Of a DNA stretch of 64,000 nucleotides, positions 55,371 through 63,054 are shown one piece after another. Numbering within the stretch: position 1 is the stretch's first letter; every line of letters starts with the position of its first letter. The notes under the pieces were generated by a model. It was not told where the DNA came from. It worked only from the letters and a program-made list of their open reading frames with translations, and made no database searches. The DNA comes from Faecalibacterium sp. HTF-F (GTDB lineage Bacteria; Bacillota; Clostridia; Oscillospirales; Ruminococcaceae), in assembly GCF_023347535.1 (NCBI RefSeq), contig NZ_CP094473.1, positions 372,001 through 436,000 on the forward strand. The letters are read 5' to 3'. A program made the translations under genes and the position numbers.

Positions 55371-56051
55371 TTACTCTTTTTCAATTTCTTTATACAGCCA
55401 CGCCAGTGCATCCGAAAGCCCGCCCAGCTCGTCAATGAGCTTTTCCTTCACGGCCCGGCGTCCGTCCAGCACGGTGCCCATGTCCATCACCAGCTCGCCG
55501 GTGTGGAGCATCAGGTCGGTGTAGCGCTTTTCGGTCATGCCGCTGTGGGCCGCCACAAAGCCGGTGATGCGCTGCTGCATCTGCTCAAAGCTGCGCATGG
55601 TCTGCGGCACCCCCAGAATGACGCCGGAATGCCGCACCGGGTGCACGGTCATGGTGGCTGTGGGCACGATGAAGCTGCGCCGGGCGCTGACGGCAAGCGG
55701 GATGCCGATGGAGTGCCCGCCGCCCAGCACCAGTGTTGCGCTGGGCTTGGATACGCTGGCGATCAGCTCTGCCAGCGCAAGGCCCGCTTCCACATCCCCG
55801 CCCACCGTGTTCAGCAGCACCAGTAGGCCCTCGATGCGGGGGTCCTCCTGCGCGGCCACCAGCTGCGGGATGACATGCTCATACTTCGTGGTCTTCTGGC
55901 CCTGCGGCGCTTCCGAATGGCCTTCGATCTGGCCGATGACGGTCAGGCAGTGGATGACATGCCCGCCGCGGGCCAGCGTGACCGTGCCCAGATCCTCGAT
56001 CTCTTCTTTTTCCAGCCGGCCTGCGTCGGTCTGCTGCGTTTCATCGTTCAT
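55371..56051 (-). CDS. TepA/YmfB-type ClpP-like serine protease
   Basis: 226 aa ClpP-fold protein related to B. subtilis TepA (translocation-enhancing protein). The catalytic Ser is in LVLGGGHSIGIPLAVSA and the His in MTVHPVRHSG; NTVGGDVEAGLALAELI provides the oxyanion region and PRIEGLLVLLNTVGGD the core strand. ATG at 56049-56051 with AGGAGG is used; a frame ten residues longer starts earlier. Lies directly upstream of spoIIIE, the same order as ymfB-spoIIIE in Bacillus, which supports the call. Confidence 0.9.
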   Translation of the reverse strand: MNDETQQTDAGRLEKEEIEDLGTVTLARGGHVIHCLTVIGQIEGHSEAPQGQKTTKYEHVIPQLVAAQEDPRIEGLLVLLNTVGGDVEAGLALAELIASVSKPSATLVLGGGHSIGIPLAVSARRSFIVPTATMTVHPVRHSGVILGVPQTMRSFEQMQQRITGFVAAHSGMTEKRYTDLMLHTGELVMDMGTVLDGRRAVKEKLIDELGGLSDALAWLYKEIEKE

Positions 56052-56160
56052 ATGCTTTCCTCCTGCGTTTTCTGTCAGCATTCCCCGGCCTGTGCCGGGC
56101 TATACAGACCCGCCGCAGCAAAAAAACGGTAACATTTCATAAAATTTTTTTGAGAATGAT

Positions 56161-56231
56161 TTGACATTCTCCATCCGTGCTGTATACTTTAAATAATTGA
56201 CTGTAATATCTGCAAACTGTAATATCTGCAA
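56161..56231 (+). promoter_or_regulatory. rex promoter and tandem 15-bp leader repeat
   Basis: TTGACA (56161-56166) and TATACT (56183-56188), 16-bp spacer. Just downstream CTGTAATATCTGCAA occurs twice in direct repeat (56201-56215 and 56217-56231), a 16-bp period. The classic Rex site TTGTTAAN4TTAACAA is not seen. Confidence 0.7.
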
Positions 56232-56328
56232 TATGAACCCGTAAACGGATCGGGGTTTCTCTGCGCCGCATCTGTAAAGCAGGCAGCTGCGGCAAGTACT
56301 GCGATAGAGCGAAAGGAGAAAGTATTCT

Positions 56329-56970
56329 ATGAACACCCCTGCAAAGGCTTCGCTTCCCGTTATCAAGCGTCTTCCCAAATATTACCGTTATCTGCGCTCT
56401 CTGCAGGAAGACGGCATCAACAGCATTTCCTCCCGCGAGCTGGCTGCTCAGATGGGCACCACCGCTTCGCAGGTACGGCAGGACTTCAACTGCATCGGCG
56501 ATGTGAATGGCCGGCAGGGCATCGGCTACTCGGTGGAAAACCTGCTCTCTATTCTGGAAGGCCTGCTGTTCGGCAACGGCGACCGCCTGCCCACTATCCT
56601 GATCGGCTGCGGCCGTCTGGGCAAGGCAGTGAGCCGCTTTATCACCACCGACACCAACGGCTACCGCCTGATCGCCGCCTTTGATGTGGCACAGAGCGAG
56701 GTGGGCAAGGAGATCAGCGGCATCCAGATCCGCCATATCGACGAGCTGGAGTCTTTCTGTGCCGAGCATCACCCCAAGGTCGCAGTGCTCTGTGTGCCCC
56801 GGGACGGTGCGGAGCAGGTCAGCGGCCGTCTGGTGGATCTGGGCATCGAGGGCTTCTGGAATTTCTCCCACTATGACCTTTCGGTGTCGTACCCCGATGT
56901 GGTGGTGGAGAACGTCCATCTAGGCGACAGCCTGATGAGTCTGGGCTACCGCCTGCGCAATCAGGACTGA
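56329..56970 (+). CDS. rex: Redox-sensing transcriptional repressor Rex
   Basis: NAD+/NADH-responsive repressor of fermentation and respiration genes. N-terminal winged helix (about 10-80: LPKYYRYLRSL, SSRELAAQMGTTASQVRQDFN, GIGYSVENLL), Rossmann domain with ILIGCGRLGKAVSRF (Gly-x-Gly-x2-Gly type) and a C-terminal domain-swapped helix (VVVENVHLGDSLMSLGYRL). 213 aa is typical. ATG with GAAAGGAG upstream. Not in an operon with dehydrogenases here; divergent from tepA. Confidence 0.96.
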   Translation: MNTPAKASLPVIKRLPKYYRYLRSLQEDGINSISSRELAAQMGTTASQVRQDFNCIGDVNGRQGIGYSVENLLSILEGLLFGNGDRLPTILIGCGRLGKAVSRFITTDTNGYRLIAAFDVAQSEVGKEISGIQIRHIDELESFCAEHHPKVAVLCVPRDGAEQVSGRLVDLGIEGFWNFSHYDLSVSYPDVVVENVHLGDSLMSLGYRLRNQD

Positions 56971-56996
56971 ACGTACCTATTATAAGTAATAAGAGA

Positions 56997-57249
56997 ACCC
57001 TCTCAGTCAAAGCCTGAGATGCCGCCGAACCCTCTCAGTCTCGCATACGCTCGACAGCTCCCCCAAAAGGGGAGCTTTATGAGTGGGGACGGGAAAGTTT
57101 CTGCTTCTCCGGCGAAGGACAGCCTGCCCGGAAGATGCAGAAAAGCTCCCCCTTCGAGGAAAGACTTCCCCCGCTCCGGGGGAAGATGTCGCGCAGTGAC
57201 AAAAGGGGGAATCTGGCAAAGCCGTTAGGCTTTGGCTGAGAGGGTTCGT
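56997..57249. repeat. Dispersed palindromic repeat copy 3, composite
   Basis: Two left ends (AACCCTCTCAGTC at 56997 and again at 57028) and one right end GGCTTTGGCTGAGAGGGTT (57230-57248). Inner hairpins CTCCCCCAAAAGGGGAG, CTTCCCCCGCTCCGGGGGAAG and TGTCGCGCAGTGACAAAAGGGGG, the last also related to 35740-35765. It fills the 300-bp gap between rex and tdk; the tdk ribosome site lies right after it. Confidence 0.75.
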
Positions 57250-57270
57250 TCTGCAAGGAGAGTTTTTCAA

Positions 57271-57885
57271 ATGGCAAAACTGTATTTTCGTTACGGCGCG
57301 ATGAACAGCGGCAAGAGCACCGCCCTGATGCAGGTGGCCCACAACTACGAGGAGCAGGGGATGCGGGTGCTGATCCTCAAGCCGCAGGTGGATACCAAGG
57401 GTGGCGGTGAGCTGGTCAGCCGTCTGGGTGTCCGCCGCAAGGCCGATCTGCTGATCCCGCCGGAAACAGATGTGTTCGAGGCGGTGCGTCAGGCCAACAG
57501 CACCGCTGCCCTTGCCTGCGTGCTGTGCGACGAGAGCCAGTTCTTCACCCCGGAGCAGGCCGAGCAGCTGTTCATGGTCACGGTGGACCTGAACATCCCG
57601 GTGATCTGCTACGGCCTGCGGGCAGATTTCTCCCTCAAGGGCTTCCCCGGCTCCACCCGGCTGCTGGAGCTGGCCCACACCATCGAGGAAATGAAAACCA
57701 TCTGCACCTGCGGCCGCAAGGCCATCTGTAACTGCCGCAAGGTGAACGGCAGATTCGTCTTTGAGGGCGAGCAGGTGGCCATCGATCTGGAAAACGATGT
57801 GCAGTACGTGAGCATGTGCCCCCAGTGCTATTTCAAGGCAAAGCGCGCGTTCTACGCCGAAAAAGCTGCTTCGCAGGCTGACTGA
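57271..57885 (+). CDS. tdk: Thymidine kinase
   Basis: Salvage kinase (type II, human TK1-like), 204 aa. P-loop GAMNSGKST (about 9-17), catalytic Glu in DESQFF, thymidine-binding lasso with ICYGLRADFSLKGFPGS, and a four-Cys zinc site (CTCGRKAICNC...CPQCYF). ATG at 57271 with AAGGAG; a longer frame adds 13 residues and starts inside the repeat. Monocistronic, with a terminator at 57899-57937. Confidence 0.95.
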   Translation: MAKLYFRYGAMNSGKSTALMQVAHNYEEQGMRVLILKPQVDTKGGGELVSRLGVRRKADLLIPPETDVFEAVRQANSTAALACVLCDESQFFTPEQAEQLFMVTVDLNIPVICYGLRADFSLKGFPGSTRLLELAHTIEEMKTICTCGRKAICNCRKVNGRFVFEGEQVAIDLENDVQYVSMCPQCYFKAKRAFYAEKAASQAD

Positions 57886-57888
57886 AAC

Positions 57889-57937
57889 TTGTATACAAGG
57901 TCGCTGTGTCAAACGACACGGCGGCCTTTCTTTTTAT
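57889..57937 (+). terminator. tdk terminator overlapped by a CTTGTATACAAG palindrome
   Basis: GGTCGCTGTGTC pairs with GACACGGCGGCC, followed by TTTCTTTTT. The perfect 12-bp palindrome CTTGTATACAAG (57889-57900) sits between the stop codon and the stem and is unrelated to termination. Confidence 0.75.
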
Positions 57938-58070
57938 CCCCGGCCTACGGGCGCAGTCCACGCAGCAGCGCAAAATATGTCGCTGTCGGTGCTTTTTCAC
58001 CCCCAAAAAGGGCGAAGAAGCACCGATTTCCGTGTCTGCAGACCGGTGCCGGGGGACCGCCGCAAACAAT

Positions 58071-58112
58071 TGATATATCAGAGTGAACATTTTTTGCACT
58101 ATTGATATATCA
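58071..58112. promoter_or_regulatory. Paired TGATATATCA operators
   Basis: Two identical perfect palindromes TGATATATCA at 58071-58080 and 58103-58112, 32 bp apart centre to centre (three helical turns), each followed or preceded by GAAC/GTTC-like bases. They match the sites near the GntR/dctP locus. They lie in the 550-bp AT-rich gap before the sugar ABC operon; no coding frame with a convincing ribosome site was found in that gap. Confidence 0.65.
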
Positions 58113-58394
58113 GTTCAAAGGCTCCCATCTGGGCTTTTTAAGCTGTTGTTCGTCCACAATGTATGCAACGATTCTACGTTCTGAAACGGAATGTTTACAA
58201 AATTATTGCAAAATTCGACGTTCCTCCTATGATGCATCCCAGTTTTCTATGCAAAATAGCGAAGTATACATGTTGCACAGTTTTTCGAGCCAAGTTTATT
58301 CATTTCAGCGAAGGCGTCAATTCTTGCGCGAAAACAAGAGCAATATTTGTACGTTTTTTGTTTAGATATCTGCAATTTGCGTCTTTCTTTTTGG

Positions 58395-58424
58395 TTGTTG
58401 TTTTGTTATCATAATTGTATACAA
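58395..58424 (+). promoter_or_regulatory. Sugar ABC operon promoter with TTGTATACAA operator
   Basis: TTGTTG (58395-58400) and TATACA (58418-58423), 17-bp spacer. The perfect palindrome TTGTATACAA (58415-58424) covers the -10, as expected for a GntR- or LacI-type repressor site. About 60 bp before the ATG. Confidence 0.65.
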
Positions 58425-58485
58425 CGGGGTATGTGCAGAACCCCCGTTCGAGATGATGTTTTCTGTATTTAGGAGGAGAACGAAA

Positions 58486-59868
58486 ATGAGCAAGGCAATT
58501 TCTCGTCGTGATTTCATGAAGGTCACCGGCGCTGTGGGCGCTGCCGGCCTTCTGGCTGCCTGCGGCGGTAACTCTGCTGCATCCAGCTCTGCTGCTTCCA
58601 CCGCTCCCGCTGCTTCTGCAGACGAGAGCCTGGCACTGTCTGACGGCCCTGTTTCCATGACCATCAGCTGGTGGGGCGGCGACAGCCGTCACGAGGCTTA
58701 CCAGAACGCCATCAAGGAGTTCCAGGCTGAGCACACCAACATCACCATCGAGCCCACCTTCGCCGCATGGTCCGGCTGGGAAGAGAAGATGGCAGCTGCC
58801 TTCATCGCAGGCAACGCACAGGATGTGTGCCAGGTGAACTGGAACTGGCTGTACAACTACTCTGCTGATGGCAGCAAGTTCGTGGACCTGAACACCGTTT
58901 CCAAGTTCCTGGATCTGACCCAGTGGGATGCCGCTGCCATGGACGCCTGCTACGTTGCAAACAGCCAGCAGTGCGTGCCCGTTTCCATGACCGGCCGTAT
59001 CTTCTTCTGGAACATGACCACCTTCAACAAGGCTGGCATCACCGAAGTTCCCAAGTCTCTGGATGATCTGATGGCTGCCGGCAAGGCATTCAAGGAGAAG
59101 CTGGGCGACGATTACTACCCCATGCATCTGGGCGCATACGACCGTATGATCCTGATGGTCTTCTACCTCGAGTCCAAGTACGGCAAGGACTGGGCTGACC
59201 CCGTCACCTCTACCCTGAACTACACCGAGGACGAGATCGCTGAGGGCATCGACTTCATCAAGAGCCTGGTGGACGGCCACGTCATGATGAACCTGAAGAC
59301 CTACTACTCCGCTAACTCCGATACCGCTACCCACCAGTCCAACGAGTGGATCACCGGTAAGATCGCAGGCATCTTCGAGTGGGATTCCGCTGCTTCCAAG
59401 TACTCCTCCGCTCTGGATGACGCCAACAAGGACGGCTTCACCGTTGGCGAAGAGATCAAGTTTGGCGACAACAATGGCGGCTTCTCCAAGGTCTCCATGG
59501 GTCTGGCTATCACCAAGACCAGCAAGTGCGTTGCTGAGGCTGCTACCCTGATCAACTTCCTGCTGAACGAGGAGAAGGGCGCTTCCATCATGGGTTCCGA
59601 GTGCGGCATCCCCGCTTCCAAGGCTGGTCTGGCTGCTGCTCAGGCTGCCGGCGCTGTCAAGGATCTGGTTGCTGAGGCAAATGCCAAGGTCATGGCCTTC
59701 ACCACCAACAAGCTGGATCCCCTGTTTGAGAACAACGACCTGAAGGCTTCCGGCACCGGCATCTATCAGGAAGTGTTCGATACCGTTGACTACGACGGCG
59801 TTGCCGGCGCAGACGTTGTTGACACCCTGCTGGACGGCATGGAGTCTGTTGGCTACATCATCGGCTAA
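58486..59868 (+). CDS. Carbohydrate ABC transporter substrate-binding lipoprotein
   Basis: 460 aa family-1 (MalE/UgpB-like) sugar-binding protein. Signal with SRRDF and lipobox LAAC (Cys about 27), Ser/Ala linker, then VSMTISWWGGDSRHEAYQNAIKEF, TFAAWSGWEEKMAAAFIAG and a C-terminal GSECGIPASKAG block. ATG at 58486 with AGGAGGAG is used; a frame 11 residues longer is less likely. The neighbouring permeases, AraC regulator and GH28 enzyme suggest pectin-derived oligogalacturonides as ligand. Codon use is strongly biased, consistent with high expression. Confidence 0.92.
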   Translation: MSKAISRRDFMKVTGAVGAAGLLAACGGNSAASSSAASTAPAASADESLALSDGPVSMTISWWGGDSRHEAYQNAIKEFQAEHTNITIEPTFAAWSGWEEKMAAAFIAGNAQDVCQVNWNWLYNYSADGSKFVDLNTVSKFLDLTQWDAAAMDACYVANSQQCVPVSMTGRIFFWNMTTFNKAGITEVPKSLDDLMAAGKAFKEKLGDDYYPMHLGAYDRMILMVFYLESKYGKDWADPVTSTLNYTEDEIAEGIDFIKSLVDGHVMMNLKTYYSANSDTATHQSNEWITGKIAGIFEWDSAASKYSSALDDANKDGFTVGEEIKFGDNNGGFSKVSMGLAITKTSKCVAEAATLINFLLNEEKGASIMGSECGIPASKAGLAAAQAAGAVKDLVAEANAKVMAFTTNKLDPLFENNDLKASGTGIYQEVFDTVDYDGVAGADVVDTLLDGMESVGYIIG

Positions 59869-59933
59869 GTTCCATTTTTGAGTGCCGCCGTGTGCGGTCA
59901 CGCACAGAAAAGGGCACCCTTTGACTGAACCTG

Positions 59934-59976
59934 AGGGGCACCTGCCGCCCGACCGGCAGATGCCCCTTTTTTGTCA
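59934..59976 (+). terminator. Terminator/attenuator between binding protein and permease genes
   Basis: GGGGCACCTGCCG pairs with CGGCAGATGCCCC, followed by TTTTTTG. It would lower permease expression relative to the binding protein, as in the liv operon. Confidence 0.8.
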
Positions 59977-60072
59977 GAGATATGTTACAAATTTTTGACA
60001 AAGTTGTATCCGGTCTGTTACCCCTTCGTCCGTCTCATGCTCCGAAATTCCTTAAAAAGGAGGATTTCCCAG

Positions 60073-61002
60073 ATGAAAGAAAGCAATGCTCCCGCCGTCG
60101 GGCGCACCCCGTTCCAGAAGTGGCTGGACAAATATCAGGGTCTGTTTTATCTGATCCCCTGGATCATCGGCTTCGTCGTCTTTAAGGCAGTTCCCTTCGG
60201 TCAGTCGCTGTACTACAGCTTCACCGATATGAACTTCTTCGAGAGCGGCACCAAGTTCGTTGGTCTGGCCAACTACATCACGGCCTTTACCACCACCAAG
60301 ATCACCAAGGCGCTGATCATCACCTTCAAGTACGCCTTCATCACCGTGCCGCTGAAGCTGGTCTTTGCGCTGTTCATCGCATACATCCTGAACTTCAAGA
60401 TCGCATGCGTCAACCTGTTCCGTACTGTGTACTACATCCCCTCCATTCTGGGCGGCTCTGTTGCTATCGCCGTTCTGTGGAAGGCTGTGTTCAGTGTGGA
60501 CGGCCTGCTCAACACCGTTCTGCGCGCTGTCACCTTTGGTCTGGTGCAGGGCCCCGAGTGGCTGTCTGACCCCAGCTACGCGCTGTGGATCATCTGCTTC
60601 TTGCGCATCTGGCAGTTCGGTTCTGCCATGGTGCTGTTCCTGGCTGCTCTGAAGGGCGTGCCTGCCGACCTGTACGAGGCTGCCACCATTGATGGTGCCG
60701 GCAAGTGGCGTCAGTTCTTCTCCATCACCGTTCCGATGATCACCCCCATCATCTTCTACAACCTGGTCACTCAGATCTGCCAGGCTTTCCAGGAGTTCAA
60801 TGGCCCGTACATCATCACCAACGGCGGCCCCCGTGGTTCCACCACGCTGATCTCTCTGCTGGTTTACAACTACGCATTCAAGTCTTATGACATGGGTATG
60901 GCATCCGCTCTGGCATGGATCATGTTCATCATCGTCTGCATCCTGACGATCATTGCATTCACCAGCCAGAAGAAGTGGGTCTACTACTCTGACGAAAGGT
61001 AA
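60073..61002 (+). CDS. Sugar ABC transporter permease, MsmF/UgpA type
   Basis: 309 aa, six helices. WIIGFVVFKAVPFGQSLYYSFTDMNFF at the N-terminus and the EAA loop YEAATIDGAGKWRQFFSITVPMITP for ATPase contact identify a CUT1 permease. ATG at 60073 with AGGAGG; a longer frame adds 34 residues and starts inside the upstream terminator. No ATPase gene is in the window, so a shared MsmX-type ATPase probably powers it. Confidence 0.93.
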   Translation: MKESNAPAVGRTPFQKWLDKYQGLFYLIPWIIGFVVFKAVPFGQSLYYSFTDMNFFESGTKFVGLANYITAFTTTKITKALIITFKYAFITVPLKLVFALFIAYILNFKIACVNLFRTVYYIPSILGGSVAIAVLWKAVFSVDGLLNTVLRAVTFGLVQGPEWLSDPSYALWIICFLRIWQFGSAMVLFLAALKGVPADLYEAATIDGAGKWRQFFSITVPMITPIIFYNLVTQICQAFQEFNGPYIITNGGPRGSTTLISLLVYNYAFKSYDMGMASALAWIMFIIVCILTIIAFTSQKKWVYYSDER

Positions 61003-61012
61003 GGTGACCAGT

Positions 61013-61870
61013 ATGGGAATGAAAGCATCGAACAAAATCGCGACCTTCTTCAAGTATTTCGTCCTGATCCTGGTCGGCGTCATCATGATCTATCCTCTGC
61101 TGTGGATGATCAGCGCTACCTTTAAGGACAACAGCGAGATCTTTGCAGGCATCAGCCTGTGGATCAAGCACCCCACTCTGGATGGCTACCGCGGCGCTCT
61201 GAACAACTTTGGCGGTTCCATCAACATCCTGCAGGCCATGCTGAACACCTACAGCTACGTTATCCCCAAGGTGATCTGCACGGTGGTCTCCGCCTGTGTG
61301 GCTGCCTACGGCTTTGGCCGCTTCGATTTCCCCGGTCGTAAGCTGATGTTCAACATCATGCTGGCCACCCTGTTCCTGCCGCAGGTCGTTCTGAACGTGC
61401 CGCAGTACCTGCTGTACAACAAGTTCGGCTGGCTGGACAGCCCCTTCTATCTGGCCATCTGGGTGCACTGCGCATTTGCGACCGAGACCTACTTCGTCTA
61501 CCAGCTGGTGCAGTTCATGCGCAATGTCCCCCGTGATCTGGACGAAGCTGCCGCCATCGACGGCTGCTCCTCCTTCCAGACCCTGTACAAGGTCATCGTG
61601 CCCATGCTGGGCCCCGCTCTGGTGTCCTGCGCACTGTTCCAGTTCATGTGGAGCTGCAACGACTTCATGGGCCCGCTGCTTTACGTCAGCACCCCCGGCA
61701 AGTATCCCATGTCCCTGTTCGTCAAGCTGTCCATGGACGGTGATACCGGTTTCGCCTGGAACAAGATCCTTGCTCTGTCGCTGATCTCCATCCTGCCGCA
61801 GCTGATCGTTTTCTTCTGCGCACAGGACCAGTTCGTTGAAGGTATCTCTGCCGGTGCCGTCAAGGGCTAA
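61013..61870 (+). CDS. Sugar ABC transporter permease, MsmG/UgpE type
   Basis: 285 aa, six helices; second CUT1 permease. LVGVIMIYPLLWMISATFKDNSEIF, SACVAAYGFGRFDFPG and the EAA loop LDEAAAIDGCSSFQTLYKVIVPMLGP are diagnostic. ATG at 61013, 10 bp after the first permease stop, with AAGGTGA upstream. A terminator follows at 61905-61948. Confidence 0.93.
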   Translation: MGMKASNKIATFFKYFVLILVGVIMIYPLLWMISATFKDNSEIFAGISLWIKHPTLDGYRGALNNFGGSINILQAMLNTYSYVIPKVICTVVSACVAAYGFGRFDFPGRKLMFNIMLATLFLPQVVLNVPQYLLYNKFGWLDSPFYLAIWVHCAFATETYFVYQLVQFMRNVPRDLDEAAAIDGCSSFQTLYKVIVPMLGPALVSCALFQFMWSCNDFMGPLLYVSTPGKYPMSLFVKLSMDGDTGFAWNKILALSLISILPQLIVFFCAQDQFVEGISAGAVKG

Positions 61871-61904
61871 GCCCCGCGCACAAGCATAAGATCTCTGATA
61901 CAAA

Positions 61905-61948
61905 CACCCCCTGTGCCGTTCCCGTAGATGGCACAGGGGGTGTTTTTA
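61905..61948 (+). terminator. Terminator of the sugar ABC operon
   Basis: ACACCCCCTGTGCC pairs with GGCACAGGGGGTGT, followed by TTTTTAATG. Confidence 0.85.
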
Positions 61949-62011
61949 ATGATGTATCGCCTGCGGCGAATATGATGTGCTGCGCAATGATGTGTTCCCG
62001 CAGCGGAATTA

Positions 62012-62830
62012 TCATTTCTTATGTCCTTTGCGGTACTGCAGCGGGCCGGTGCCCATCACCTCGCGGAACACCCGGCGGAAATGGGCGGCGCTGGCAAAGC
62101 CGGTCTGCTCCGCCACCGCGCTGATGGAAAGCTCTGTGGTCTCCAGCAGCTTCTGGGCCGCTTCGATGCGGCGGTTGTTGATGTAATCCACGATGGACTG
62201 GCCTGTCACCCGCCGGAACAACCGGCTCAGGTAGTAGGGCGAAAGATAAAACTGCGCCGCTACCTCGGTGAGGGAAAACTTCTGCCGGTAGTTGGCCGCA
62301 AGGTAGGCACAGATCTGCTCCACCGTCTCGTTGCGGGGGCGTGCCACGGCGCTGCTCTCTGCAATGCACTCCTGCTCCACGTAGTGCAGGATCAGCAGCA
62401 GATACAGCGGGCCGGGATAATCCTGTTCGTCCATTGCACTGCTCATCATTTCCAGCAGGGTGCGTATCCGGCTGGTCCACTGCACCGGTGCATACAGCAC
62501 GGTGCGCCCGCCGGGCGCAAACAGACGCGAAAAGTCACGCCCTGCCGTGGTTTTCAGGTCGTGCAGCATCCCCAGCGGAAAATGGCACCCCACGATCTGG
62601 GGCACGGCGCTGCCGGTCTGCAGAAAGCTGCAGCCGCCCGGGCCCAGCAGCACAGCGCTGCCGGGGTTTACCAGTACGCTCTGACCGCCCGATTCCAGCA
62701 TCACGCTGCCTTCGGACACCAGCAGCAGATAACAGGTGTCCTCGTCGGGCAGCAGCTCGTGGCGGTTCGCATTCAGGCGCAGGGTGGCAGCGGCCACCTT
62801 GCCGGTGATCTTTTCACGTTCTGATCTCAT
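62012..62830 (-). CDS. AraC-family transcriptional regulator
   Basis: 272 aa: N-terminal cupin-like sensing domain (about 15-130; LLLVSEGSVMLESGGQSVLVNPGSAVLLGPGG) and C-terminal AraC domain with two helix-turn-helix units (about 170-268; FSLTEVAAQFYLSPYYLSRLFRRVTGQSIVDYINNRRIEAAQKLL and ISAVAEQTGFASAAHFRRVFREVMGTGPLQYRKG). ATG at 62828-62830 with GAGAAG is preferred; an upstream frame adds 23 residues that lie within a repeat. Sits between the sugar ABC operon and the GH28 gene, on the other strand, and probably activates one or both. Confidence 0.92.
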   Translation of the reverse strand: MRSEREKITGKVAAATLRLNANRHELLPDEDTCYLLLVSEGSVMLESGGQSVLVNPGSAVLLGPGGCSFLQTGSAVPQIVGCHFPLGMLHDLKTTAGRDFSRLFAPGGRTVLYAPVQWTSRIRTLLEMMSSAMDEQDYPGPLYLLLILHYVEQECIAESSAVARPRNETVEQICAYLAANYRQKFSLTEVAAQFYLSPYYLSRLFRRVTGQSIVDYINNRRIEAAQKLLETTELSISAVAEQTGFASAAHFRRVFREVMGTGPLQYRKGHKK

Positions 62831-62857
62831 AATACACTTCTCATCATCTTCCGAGGG

Positions 62858-62994
62858 AAAACCCTCTCCGTCATCGCTGCGCGATGCCACCTCTCCCAAA
62901 GGGCGAGGTTTTATGCATTTGACCGTTCCGCTCCATAAAAGCTCCCCCCTTTCGGGGGAGCTGGCAAACCCAAAGGGTTTGACTGAGAGGGTTC
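62858..62994. repeat. Dispersed palindromic repeat copy 4
   Basis: Left end AAACCCTCTCC and right end GACTGAGAGGGTT; inner hairpins CATCGCTGCGCGATG and AGCTCCCCCCTTTCGGGGGAGCT. Fills the gap between the AraC and GH28 genes. Confidence 0.75.
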
Positions 62995-63054
62995 TTTTTC
63001 ATCATACCATGCCCAAGGCATTTGGGCAAGACAAAACCATCAGGAGGTTCTCTC

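Noticed and set aside
57950..58400. Short frames in the gap before the sugar ABC operon as genes
   Set aside because: None has a convincing ribosome site or protein-like composition; the region fits a regulatory gap better.
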